Positions 29,116 through 37,130 of a stretch of DNA of 64,000 bases are shown in pieces. How positions within the stretch are numbered: the first letter of the stretch is position 1; every line of letters starts with the position of its first letter. The notes beneath the pieces are model-generated. The model saw nothing but the letters and a program-made list of their open reading frames with translations, searched no databases and had not been told where the DNA came from. The position numbers were made by a program, and so were the translations under genes. Origin of the DNA: Maribacter polysiphoniae (GTDB lineage: Bacteria > Bacteroidota > Bacteroidia > Flavobacteriales > Flavobacteriaceae); the NCBI RefSeq assembly GCF_003148665.1, contig NZ_QGGQ01000001.1:62001-126000 (forward strand). The letters run 5' to 3'.

Positions 29116-29248
29116 ATCAATTCTTAATTTTTGCCAAAGATATGATAATACCGAGCAAAACAAGTGGTAACGAAAAGTTAAGTAATCAAGAGTACTACGA
29201 CAAATTAGTTATCTTTGACCACTTTTATAAATCAATAAAAAGCAAAAT

Positions 29249-29659
29249 ATGTATCCAGCAGAATTGGTAAAACCTATGAGAGACGACTTGGCTAATGCCG
29301 GGTTCGAAGAATTGTTTACAGCCGATGCGGTTGAAAGCGCCATTAAGAAAGAAGGTACAACTTTGGTGGTTGTAAATTCGGTTTGCGGTTGTGCTGCGGC
29401 CAATGCACGACCTGCTGCCAAGATAAGTTTAATGAACGATAAGAAACCGGATCATTGCGTAACTGTATTTGCCGGAGTTGATACGGAAGCTGTTAATGCA
29501 GCGCGAAATCTTATGATTCCATTTCCGCCATCATCACCGAGTATTGCCCTTTTCAAGGATGGTGAATTGGTTCATATGGTTGAACGTCATCATATTGAAG
29601 GTAGGCCTGCAGAACTCATAGCCGAGAATTTGACAGAAGCCTATAACGAATTTTGTTAA
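29249..29659 (+). CDS. BrxA/BrxB family bacilliredoxin
   Basis: 136 residues, thioredoxin-like fold of the YphP/YqiW (DUF1094) type. The active-site motif is C-G-C in 'VVNSVCGCAAANARP'. In Bacillus these proteins remove bacillithiol from proteins; Bacteroidetes members also occur beside bacillithiol-type chemistry, but no biosynthesis gene is in this window. A TATCTTTG promoter-like box lies at 29210-29217. A strong terminator follows at 29716. Confidence 0.93.
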   Translation: MYPAELVKPMRDDLANAGFEELFTADAVESAIKKEGTTLVVVNSVCGCAAANARPAAKISLMNDKKPDHCVTVFAGVDTEAVNAARNLMIPFPPSSPSIALFKDGELVHMVERHHIEGRPAELIAENLTEAYNEFC

Positions 29660-29715
29660 AAGCCCGACCCTTTTTAAGGAGTTGAATCAGGTAATCACAA
29701 CAAAAAATTGCAAAA

Positions 29716-29748
29716 AGACCTGTCAGGTTTTGAAAACTTGACAGGTCT
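29716..29748 (+). terminator. rho-independent terminator after the bacilliredoxin gene
   Basis: AGACCTGTCA ... TGACAGGTCT, perfect 10-bp stem with a ~13-base loop, preceded by an A-run and followed by a T-rich stretch (TTTATTTTTG). It separates the bacilliredoxin gene from the acyltransferase gene, whose ATG lies 17 bases after the stem. Confidence 0.85.
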
Positions 29749-29764
29749 CCTTTATTTTTGTGAC

Positions 29765-30502
29765 ATGCAAAAGATTTTGGCATATCCGCTCACCATTATT
29801 TATTTCCTCTTTTTTGGATTGGCACTTGCGGTGTTTCATCCCATCCAATGGATTTGTTTCAACTTGTTTGGTTATAAGGCCCATAAGGCAAGCGTTAGCC
29901 TCCTCAATTTATGCTTGTTGCGTTGCACCCATTTCTTGGGAACTACCTATAAATTCAATAATCCTTATCAAATTCCGACAGACCGGCCCTTGATTATCGT
30001 ATCGAACCATCAAAGCATGAACGATATACCACCGATCATTTGGTTCATGAGGAAATTCCATCCTAAATTTGTGAGTAAGATCGAACTGGGAAAAGGCATT
30101 CCCAGTGTTTCCTATAACCTCAGGCATGGAGGTTCTGTATTGATCGATAGAAAGGATAGTAAACAGGCCTTGGTTCAAATTGCCAAACTGGGCAAATATA
30201 TTGAAAAGCACAATCGAAGCGCTGTGATTTTCCCGGAAGGAACCAGAAGTAGAACTGGAGAACCTAAAAAATTCCAACCGACCGGTCTTAAGATTTTAAT
30301 GAAAAATGCACCATCCGCACTGATTGTCCCATTGAGCATCAACAATTCATGGAAAATGCTCCGCTATGGCAAATTCCCATATGGCATAGGCAACCATCTC
30401 ACTTTTGATGTTCATGAACCTATTGAAAACCATGGTGATTTTGATGCGTTGTTCACCCTTGTCGAAGAAAGGGTTAAATCCGGCATACATCCTCCACAAT
30501 GA
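29765..30502 (+). CDS. 1-acyl-sn-glycerol-3-phosphate acyltransferase
   Basis: About 245 residues, phospholipid synthesis (lysophosphatidate to phosphatidate). N-terminal membrane segment 'LTIIYFLFFGLALAVFHPI', catalytic 'VSNHQSMNDIPPI' (HxxxxD) and 'VIFPEGTRSRTGEP' (acceptor-binding block III). I start at the ATG at 29765, because the longer frame from 29708 runs through the upstream terminator hairpin. The stop overlaps the next ATG by 4 bases (ATGA), so it is translationally coupled to the HD hydrolase gene. Confidence 0.93.
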   Translation: MQKILAYPLTIIYFLFFGLALAVFHPIQWICFNLFGYKAHKASVSLLNLCLLRCTHFLGTTYKFNNPYQIPTDRPLIIVSNHQSMNDIPPIIWFMRKFHPKFVSKIELGKGIPSVSYNLRHGGSVLIDRKDSKQALVQIAKLGKYIEKHNRSAVIFPEGTRSRTGEPKKFQPTGLKILMKNAPSALIVPLSINNSWKMLRYGKFPYGIGNHLTFDVHEPIENHGDFDALFTLVEERVKSGIHPPQ

Positions 30503-31161
30503 AAGAACCTGAAACCATCACAAAGACCATCGCTTTTGTAAAGGAGACCCTGAAAGAGGCTGAAGGAGGGCACGACTGGTTTCACATACAACGGGTGTAT
30601 AAAAACGCCAAACAAATTGCGAAGGACGAGGACGTTGATTCACTTGTGGTATCCCTAGGGGCCTTGTTGCACGATATTGCCGATGCAAAATTCCATGATG
30701 GGGATGAATCCGTTGGACCTGATATAGCCCAAGCGTTTTTGAAATCAATCGCTGTTGACGACAAAACCATAACCCATGTCGTAAACATCATCAATAATAT
30801 TTCGTTTAAAAACAGTCTGTCAAAGGATGGGAAAACGAAGTTCAAATCCAAAGAACTGCAGATAATCCAAGACGCAGACCGACTCGATGCCCTAGGGGCC
30901 ATCGGGGTTGCACGGGCCTTTAATTATGGTGGATTCAAGAATCGGGAACTATACAATCCTGATATTGCCCCCAATTTGAATATGACCAAGGAAGAATACA
31001 AAAAATCAAAGGCACCGACGATAAACCATTTCTACGAAAAGTTGTTATTGCTAAAAGATAAGATGAACACCCCAATGGGAACCAAAATGGCCGAGGAGAG
31101 ACATGATTTTATGCTCAACTACCTAGAGCAATTTTACCGGGAATGGAATGGTGAATCGTAA
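30499..31161 (+). CDS. HD-domain phosphohydrolase
   Basis: 220 residues, cytoplasmic. HD metal site: 'GGHDWFHIQRVYKNA' (first His-Asp), 'SLGALLHDIADAKFHDG' (HD pair) and 'IIQDADRLDALGAIGVARAF' (final Asp). This arrangement is that of YedJ-like putative metal-dependent phosphohydrolases; the substrate is unknown. Its start overlaps the stop of the acyltransferase gene by 4 bases. It converges on the radical SAM gene at 31205. Confidence 0.92.
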   Translation: MKEPETITKTIAFVKETLKEAEGGHDWFHIQRVYKNAKQIAKDEDVDSLVVSLGALLHDIADAKFHDGDESVGPDIAQAFLKSIAVDDKTITHVVNIINNISFKNSLSKDGKTKFKSKELQIIQDADRLDALGAIGVARAFNYGGFKNRELYNPDIAPNLNMTKEEYKKSKAPTINHFYEKLLLLKDKMNTPMGTKMAEERHDFMLNYLEQFYREWNGES

Positions 31162-31204
31162 CCACCCATTGACATTCTTACAGTAAACCAAGATAGCTTT
31201 CCAA

Positions 31205-32278
31205 TCAAAACAACTTCAACTGTCCTTTTTTATACTGTTCATGAAGTCCTTTGTTCAATTTTGGCAACTCCTTATCCTTAAAATAAGTACGTCGTGCCAA
31301 TCGTAACATATCGTGAATATGAAAGGCTATGTTACCCTCCCCCTTGCTGCGCATACCAAACCGACTATCATTTAAGGTACCGCCATGACACGATTTGATT
31401 TGGGCAAGTACCTTATCGGCCTTATGGGGTAATGCCTTATGGATCCAATCCGTGAAAATTTGACCTATGGCTCCATTCAGACGTACAATAGTATACCCAA
31501 AGGACAAAGCTCCATTATCAGAAACCGCCTTGGCCAAATTGATGATTTCATGACTATTTATACCTGGAATAATCGGGGCCAACATGGCATTTACGGGGAT
31601 TCCATTTTTCGAAAGCAGTCGAATGGTCTCCAATCGTTTCTTAATGGTCGTTGTACGTGGTTCCAATACCCTACGGGTTTCTTCCGAAAGTGAGGTTACC
31701 GATATATTCACGGCTATTAAACCCTCATGGGCCAACTCCTTTAATATATCCATATCCCTTAAAACCAATGCATTTTTGGTAATAATACCCACAGGATGTT
31801 TGTATTTTAAAAACACCTTTAGGCATTCCCTGGTCAGTTCAAATTTTTTCTCTGCCGGTTGGTAGCAATCGGTATTACCAGAAAGCACAATGGTTTCGGC
31901 CTTCCACCTTTTACTCTTCAAATTTTCCTCCAAAAGTGTGGGTGCCTCTTTCTTGACCAAAATCCGCTGTTCAAAATCCAAGCCCGCCCCATAACCCCAA
32001 AATTCATGGGTATTTCGGGCATAGCAATAAATACAGCCGTGTTCACAACCTTGATACGGGTTTAGCGAGTAACCCATACCCACATCCGGACTCGTTACCT
32101 TATTCACAATGGTTTTGGGAAAAATGGGGATATAGTTGGTGCTACCTTGATGGGCTTCCTCACCCTCAATACGACAAAATTCCAAGAAATCATCCCGGGT
32201 TTCATGACTGAACTGTGAAAATTTGTTGGGCACATAGGCCTGTGCACCTCTTCCTTTACGATAGTTTGAATCTTTCAA
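31205..32278 (-). CDS. PA0069 family radical SAM protein
   Basis: 357 residues. The iron-sulfur motif CxxxCxxC is in 'YQGCEHGCIYCYARNTHEFW'. 'GLDFEQRILVKKEAP' and 'LSGNTDCYQPAEKKFELTR' are characteristic of the PA0069/SplB-like family. 'MLAPIIPGINSHEI' lies in the second half of the barrel. The reaction of this family is not known; some relatives repair or modify nucleic acids. It is the most downstream gene of the minus-strand run, separated from it by a heptanucleotide repeat array. Confidence 0.92.
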   Translation of the reverse strand: MKDSNYRKGRGAQAYVPNKFSQFSHETRDDFLEFCRIEGEEAHQGSTNYIPIFPKTIVNKVTSPDVGMGYSLNPYQGCEHGCIYCYARNTHEFWGYGAGLDFEQRILVKKEAPTLLEENLKSKRWKAETIVLSGNTDCYQPAEKKFELTRECLKVFLKYKHPVGIITKNALVLRDMDILKELAHEGLIAVNISVTSLSEETRRVLEPRTTTIKKRLETIRLLSKNGIPVNAMLAPIIPGINSHEIINLAKAVSDNGALSFGYTIVRLNGAIGQIFTDWIHKALPHKADKVLAQIKSCHGGTLNDSRFGMRSKGEGNIAFHIHDMLRLARRTYFKDKELPKLNKGLHEQYKKGQLKLF

Positions 32279-32510
32279 ATTAGGATTTATTCCAAATTTA
32301 TGGATTATATCCTTTTTTATACGATGTAATCATTAAATAATTTTTTGTTCGGGGAACTAAAATCGACGGTGATTCCGACCAATAGGAATCGCAATATAGA
32401 AAGTGAAAATATACTGAGTGGCCGTACGTGATCGGTAGGATGTGATGTCCCCTTTCCGTCGAAATGACCGTAATACCCATATATCACCCACCGCAATTCT
32501 CAACGAACCA

Positions 32511-32601
32511 CTGCATACTGCATACTGTCAACTGCATACTGACTACTGCATACTGGCTACTGACTACTGCATACTGACCACTGTCAACTGACTACTGACT
32601 A
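32511..32601. repeat. 13-unit heptanucleotide tandem array (CTGNNNA)
   Basis: Thirteen consecutive 7-base units, all CTG-NNN-A, with the inner triplet drawn from CAT, TCA, ACT, GCT and ACC. The last unit contains the stop codon of the secreted protein gene at 32599 (minus strand). The rest of the 320-base gap (32279-32510) shows nothing I can support. Outer positions are invariant while the inner three vary, so this is not a plain slippage array. Confidence 0.85.
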
Positions 32602-34179
32602 CTTGATGAGTACACTTACCAATTGCTTTTTATTACCTCTCTTGGCATAAAAGATAATTTGGTTGTCTTGGGTATTAAACAAGGGTTTGGATACCATTAA
32701 TGGCAAACGGGCTTCCTTATCATCAATAAGTTTTTTATAACTAATATGCCCCTCTGTATCCAATTTAATGACGAATACATTCCTGTTTCGACTCAATCCC
32801 TGTTTAAAAAGTAATCGATCACCTGGCAATAATTGCGGATTTTCCGCTGCCGTACTAATGAAAAAGTAGGTATTGCCATCTTTCGTATAGGAACTATAGG
32901 AGGCGTAGGCACCATCGCCCTGGGTCACCTCTGCCTTGTTGATGTTCCGTGCCCATAACATATCACCGTCAGCACTTAGTTTTGCGCTGACAATATCGTT
33001 ATGGTGATATCTGGTAACCTTAAGTCGGCCTCCGCTTGAATTTGCTTGTACACTTGTGGTTATAAAATATTCCTCAGCATTGAAATGGATAGTACCATCG
33101 TTGGATATATTCACATTCTTGAACACCAAATCCTTGATTACCTTATCCTCCTCACGCCCAAACTTATCAACCATGAACTGTTCGGAAAACGGACTGTATT
33201 TCTTGGTGTTGATTTCCAGTGTGTTCATATTAATTTTAAAATAAGCCAAACCATTGTATCTGTTATCCTTTCTATTGGCATAGAAACCAACACAAAACAA
33301 CTCATTGTCCTTAATTACGGGAATCAAAGCCTCGGAGAATTTACCAGGCCCATCAAATGTTTGGGTTTGCGCGCCACTGCGGGACACCTTTATCAACTCA
33401 TATTGGAACCTACGATCTTTGGCTAAAAACCTTTTCTTTTTAAAATAGGCCTTACCAATGATGTAGGCTTCTTGTAGATCTTTTGAAAAAGCGACATTCT
33501 CAAATGCGTAGTTCTTCTCTTCCACCTCAGCAGAAAAATCATGTTCGGCTACTTTTTGCAAACTGGCATTGAACATGTAAATAAAATGCTTATTCGTTTT
33601 TCCCTTTTTAAAATGGGTACTGATCACAAAGGCATTCTTTTTGTCATTGAACAAAACAGAGGTGGTGAACCCTGAAGAGAAATTTCGGTTATAATAATTT
33701 TTATCCAAGGGATTGGATACTTCCTGTGATTGAACGGTCAATAACGTTTCCTTAGTAAAATTCATTTCTGAAAGCGGACTACGATGTACTGAATATTCAT
33801 AAGCCAAAGCATTATAATCATAATCCAGGAAAATCAGATAAATCTGTCCATTGGCCACATAACCATCAACCAAATTCGCGTTCTTGAGTTTATAATTATA
33901 CTCATTGATCAACTGCATATTGGCATCATAATGTTCTATCAAATATCCTTTTGGTTTTAGGATCACCCCCGTATAATAGGACCTTACCAGGAACGTACCT
34001 CCTTTACCATCATTGGAAATGGTCAAAAGGTTTGAATATTTATACCTGTCGTTATATTTCTCGCCGATTGAAAAATCGAGAGGGATTTCCTGGGCCACAA
34101 CCGTACAGGAAGCTATAAAAAGAATGAATAGTGATGCGTATTTTCGAAAATTCATGAGTAGGGTTTTTAGGATTTTCAT
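32599..34179 (-). CDS. secreted hypothetical protein, predicted beta-propeller
   Basis: 526 residues, no family recognised. Signal peptide near 'ASLFILFIASCTVVAQ' (a Met at residue 9 is the alternative start). The body is rich in beta-strands with recurrent Asp/Gly turns such as 'LLTISNDGKGGTFLVRSYYT' and 'VKLDTEGHISYKKLIDD', resembling a propeller. No catalytic motif seen. The start overlaps the stop of the enoyl-CoA hydratase gene by 4 bases, so it belongs to the same transcript. Its stop codon lies within the heptanucleotide array. Confidence 0.75.
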   Translation of the reverse strand: MKILKTLLMNFRKYASLFILFIASCTVVAQEIPLDFSIGEKYNDRYKYSNLLTISNDGKGGTFLVRSYYTGVILKPKGYLIEHYDANMQLINEYNYKLKNANLVDGYVANGQIYLIFLDYDYNALAYEYSVHRSPLSEMNFTKETLLTVQSQEVSNPLDKNYYNRNFSSGFTTSVLFNDKKNAFVISTHFKKGKTNKHFIYMFNASLQKVAEHDFSAEVEEKNYAFENVAFSKDLQEAYIIGKAYFKKKRFLAKDRRFQYELIKVSRSGAQTQTFDGPGKFSEALIPVIKDNELFCVGFYANRKDNRYNGLAYFKINMNTLEINTKKYSPFSEQFMVDKFGREEDKVIKDLVFKNVNISNDGTIHFNAEEYFITTSVQANSSGGRLKVTRYHHNDIVSAKLSADGDMLWARNINKAEVTQGDGAYASYSSYTKDGNTYFFISTAAENPQLLPGDRLLFKQGLSRNRNVFVIKLDTEGHISYKKLIDDKEARLPLMVSKPLFNTQDNQIIFYAKRGNKKQLVSVLIK

Positions 34180-34958
34180 TTACCGGGGAAATCAGCTTTT
34201 CGCTTTTCTAAAAACGCACTGGTACCTTCCTTAAAGTCGGCTGTACCAAAGCATTCACCAAAGGCCTCTATTTCCGTGGCATATCCATTTACATTATTGT
34301 TAAAACAATCATTTATGGCTTTTATTGCGTAACCAATGGCAACGGGGGAATTATTCGATATCCTGTCGGCCAATTGCGTGCAAAGCCCCATAAGTCCTTC
34401 TTGTGGCACCACATGGTTGACCAACCCATAATCCAAGGCCCTCTGGGCGTCGATCATGCCTGCGGTCATGATCATTTCCATGGCCCTTCCCTTACCCACC
34501 AAACGAGGCAAGCGCTGGGTACCCCCATAGCCGGGAATGACCCCCAATGATACCTCTGGAAGGCCCATCTTAGCGTTTTCACTAGCCACCCTAAAATGAC
34601 AGGCCATCGCCAATTCGAGTCCACCCCCCAATGCAAAACCATTTACGGCGGCAATAACGGGTTTGGAAAGATTCTCAACAAAATCAAAAAGCATTTCCTG
34701 CCCCTTTGCGGCCAATTTTTTTCCCTCTTTTTTTGAAAAACCCGAAAACTCAGCGATATCCGCACCAGCGACGAAAGCCTTTTCCCCGCTTCCCGTGATA
34801 ATGATAACCCGTACTTTCTTATTCTTTTCAAGTTTTTTGAAAGCCCCATGTAGATCCTTTATGGTATCCTTATTGAGGGCATTTAATTTGTTGGGACGAT
34901 TAATGGTGATCGTAGCCGTACTGCCTTCGATATTCACCAAAATGTTCTGATACTCCAT
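34176..34958 (-). CDS. enoyl-CoA hydratase/isomerase family protein
   Basis: 260 residues, crotonase fold. Oxyanion-hole segments 'KAFVAGADIAEFSGF' and 'NGFALGGGLELAMACHFRVA', with the first active-site Glu in GGGLELA. The second Glu lies in 'MGLPEVSLGVIPGYGGTQRL'. The pattern fits short-chain 2-enoyl-CoA hydratase of fatty-acid or amino-acid breakdown. It sits between a sensor kinase gene (13-base gap) and the secreted hypothetical gene (4-base overlap), an unusual setting that gives no functional clue. Confidence 0.94.
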   Translation of the reverse strand: MEYQNILVNIEGSTATITINRPNKLNALNKDTIKDLHGAFKKLEKNKKVRVIIITGSGEKAFVAGADIAEFSGFSKKEGKKLAAKGQEMLFDFVENLSKPVIAAVNGFALGGGLELAMACHFRVASENAKMGLPEVSLGVIPGYGGTQRLPRLVGKGRAMEMIMTAGMIDAQRALDYGLVNHVVPQEGLMGLCTQLADRISNNSPVAIGYAIKAINDCFNNNVNGYATEIEAFGECFGTADFKEGTSAFLEKRKADFPGK

Positions 34959-34971
34959 ATGAATGTTGTTT

Positions 34972-36468
34972 CTATTGATTCCTTGGAATTTGGTTTTTAG
35001 GGAAGATTACGGTAAAAACCGTTCCTTTTCCAGGCTGGGATGTAACGGTTATGCTTCCGCTATAAGTTTCCACTATGTTCTTAACCATACCTAATCCGAG
35101 TCCCATACCGCTGGACTTGGTTGTGAATTTTGGTTCAAAAATCTTATCGGTCATATCATCGGCAATACCAATACCGTTGTCCGCTACACAAATCTTTACA
35201 TTCTCCCCTTCAGATGCCACGGTTACCAAAATCCTGGGCGATGGTTGGTTCATCATTGCCTGGGTAGCGTTCTTTACCAGATTGGTAACCACCCTGATGA
35301 GTTGGGTCCTATCACATTTGGCAATGATTTCCTTTTCATCACTAATGAAGTGGATATAGGGTTCGTTGAAGATGTCCAAGGCCAACCGAACAATTTTCAC
35401 CACATCCAGGGTCTCATTCTGTTGGGCCGGCATTTTGGCGAAATTTGAGAAAGCCGAGGCGATACTACTCATGGTATCTATTTGCTGTATCAAGGTATTG
35501 GAATACTCTGCAACTTTCTTTTTGATATCAGGGTCGGTCGGGTCAAACTTACGTTCAAAACTTTGGACACTCAATCTCATGGGTGTCAACGGATTCTTGA
35601 TTTCATGGGCCACTTGTTTAGCCATTTCACGCCAAGCCTGTTCCCGTTCGCTTCTTGCCAATTTTACCGCACTTAACTCTAGTTCGTCTATCATGGCGTT
35701 ATATGCGGTCACCAACTTTCCGATTTCGGACCCTGAGTCCTCAATGATGATTTTTTTGTTCCGTTTGGTCAGGTCGGTTTTGAACATCATATCGGAAACC
35801 GTATGAAGCGATCGTGTAATATATTTAGTGATAAAGTAGGCCAACCCTATGGCAATCAATAGCATTAAAAAGTACACCCATCCCAATCGGATCAACGAAT
35901 CCCGCAATTCCATATCGTTCAAGGCATTGTTCTCATAATACGGCAGATTTAATATACCAATGGGTTTAAATTTATTGTCGTTGATATAGGTGTATGAAGC
36001 TTGATACTTATCCCCTGCGGCAGAATTCTTTTCCAAATACCGTCGCGTAACACTCATTGCCAGATTATCGAGCACCTCGGTATCCAAGCAATTGGATTGC
36101 GGGTCGATTTCAAAACGAGGTCTTGAGCTTTTTATCAATTGACCTTCCAAATCATAGATATTGAAAGGTGCATTCAGCACATCGGCAATTTGATAGATAT
36201 CATCCTTAAAAATAAGATGCAGGTTTTCCGTTGTAAGTGGATATGTCGTTTTTTGGAGTGTGTACCGAACACTCTGTTTTACCTGTTCTTCCTTCCGTTC
36301 CAAACGGTGGGCATGATAATCCTTTAAGGTTTGGCGATATTGATAGATGGTTACCCCAGAAATTAATATAGATGCTATCAGCACCAATAAAATCATGGTG
36401 GCGAATATTCTTGAACGTAAGGAAATATTTCTGACCAAGGCGCTGTAATTTGTCCATAAAGATAGCAA
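34972..36468 (-). CDS. sensor histidine kinase (NtrY/BaeS-like) with HAMP domain
   Basis: 498 residues. Membrane helix 1 (about 20-42, 'IFATMILLVLIASILISGVT'), a ~150-residue periplasmic sensor, helix 2 (about 190-212, 'WVYFLMLLIAIGLAYFIT'), and a HAMP linker. Then the kinase core: H-box 'QVAHEIKNPLTPMRLSVQSF', N-box 'VVTNLVKNATQAMMNQ', G-boxes 'ADNGIGIADDM' and 'GLGLGMVKNIVE'. The 'ALDIFNEPYIHFISD' stretch is typical of flavobacterial NtrY-like kinases. No response regulator lies next to it, so it is an orphan kinase here. It is in the minus-strand run between the HemJ-like gene and the enoyl-CoA hydratase gene. Confidence 0.93.
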   Translation of the reverse strand: MLSLWTNYSALVRNISLRSRIFATMILLVLIASILISGVTIYQYRQTLKDYHAHRLERKEEQVKQSVRYTLQKTTYPLTTENLHLIFKDDIYQIADVLNAPFNIYDLEGQLIKSSRPRFEIDPQSNCLDTEVLDNLAMSVTRRYLEKNSAAGDKYQASYTYINDNKFKPIGILNLPYYENNALNDMELRDSLIRLGWVYFLMLLIAIGLAYFITKYITRSLHTVSDMMFKTDLTKRNKKIIIEDSGSEIGKLVTAYNAMIDELELSAVKLARSEREQAWREMAKQVAHEIKNPLTPMRLSVQSFERKFDPTDPDIKKKVAEYSNTLIQQIDTMSSIASAFSNFAKMPAQQNETLDVVKIVRLALDIFNEPYIHFISDEKEIIAKCDRTQLIRVVTNLVKNATQAMMNQPSPRILVTVASEGENVKICVADNGIGIADDMTDKIFEPKFTTKSSGMGLGLGMVKNIVETYSGSITVTSQPGKGTVFTVIFPKNQIPRNQ

Positions 36469-36578
36469 ATATCAGGCCATTATCAGACCCAATGAAACCG
36501 GAGGGTTTGGCCTCTTTTCAAAACCATCGAAAAGAAATTTGCCTTCTGCCCTTGATGCATCTTCCAAAGGACTTTGGA

Positions 36579-37127
36579 CTATGCCCGTGGATTTTTCTGC
36601 TGAATGCGTCGATAAAGCCGTATACCCAGCATAAGGAGAATACCCAACACCATGATACCGACCACACCGAAAATCCAATTAAAGGCATTTTTTAGAATGA
36701 CCAAAAAAACCACGGCAAACAAGATCAGGGTAGCACCTTCATTCCATATACGCATAAACCGAGAGGTATATTTTACCTCATCTCGCTGTAATTGCTTATA
36801 TATTTGGTGGCATTTTAAATGATAAAGAATCAAAAGCACCACAAAAAGCAATTTAACAAGCATCCAAGGTTGCTGTAACCAAATCGGCTGTAAAACCAGT
36901 AGCCAAACAGCAAAAAGGGTACATAAAATGGCCGATGGCCATGTAATGATTTTCCATAAACGCTTGGTCATCAATTTCAACTGATCGGTCAGTATCTCCT
37001 TGTCCGGGGATGGTTTTTTAGATGCTTCAATATGATATATGAACAAACGGGGAATATAGAACAGCCCTGCAAACCAGGTTACCACAAATATCAGATGCAA
37101 CGCTTTTATATAATTGTAATATTCCAT
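36579..37127 (-). CDS. HemJ-like protoporphyrinogen oxidase (CopD-family membrane protein)
   Basis: 182 residues, four to five membrane helices. 'YIKALHLIFVVTWFAGLFYI' at the N-terminus, with its conserved His and Trp, and 'PRLFIYHIEASKK' are typical of HemJ (UPF0093), a heme-binding enzyme oxidising protoporphyrinogen IX. Some annotations call the same proteins CopD family. It starts 3 bases after the BNR protein gene. Heme genes hemH and hemA-hemC occur elsewhere in the window, but HemJ is not clustered with them. HemJ is favoured over copper transport because of length and N-terminal motif. Confidence 0.82.
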   Translation of the reverse strand: MEYYNYIKALHLIFVVTWFAGLFYIPRLFIYHIEASKKPSPDKEILTDQLKLMTKRLWKIITWPSAILCTLFAVWLLVLQPIWLQQPWMLVKLLFVVLLILYHLKCHQIYKQLQRDEVKYTSRFMRIWNEGATLILFAVVFLVILKNAFNWIFGVVGIMVLGILLMLGIRLYRRIQQKNPRA

Positions 37128-37130
37128 TTA

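Noticed and set aside
29210-29217. TATCTTTG boxes before DUF3109, TerB-DnaJ, bacilliredoxin and TAGATTTG before MarC as full promoters
   Set aside because: The downstream box fits the Bacteroidetes pattern, but no upstream TTTG at a suitable distance; not listed as separate promoters.
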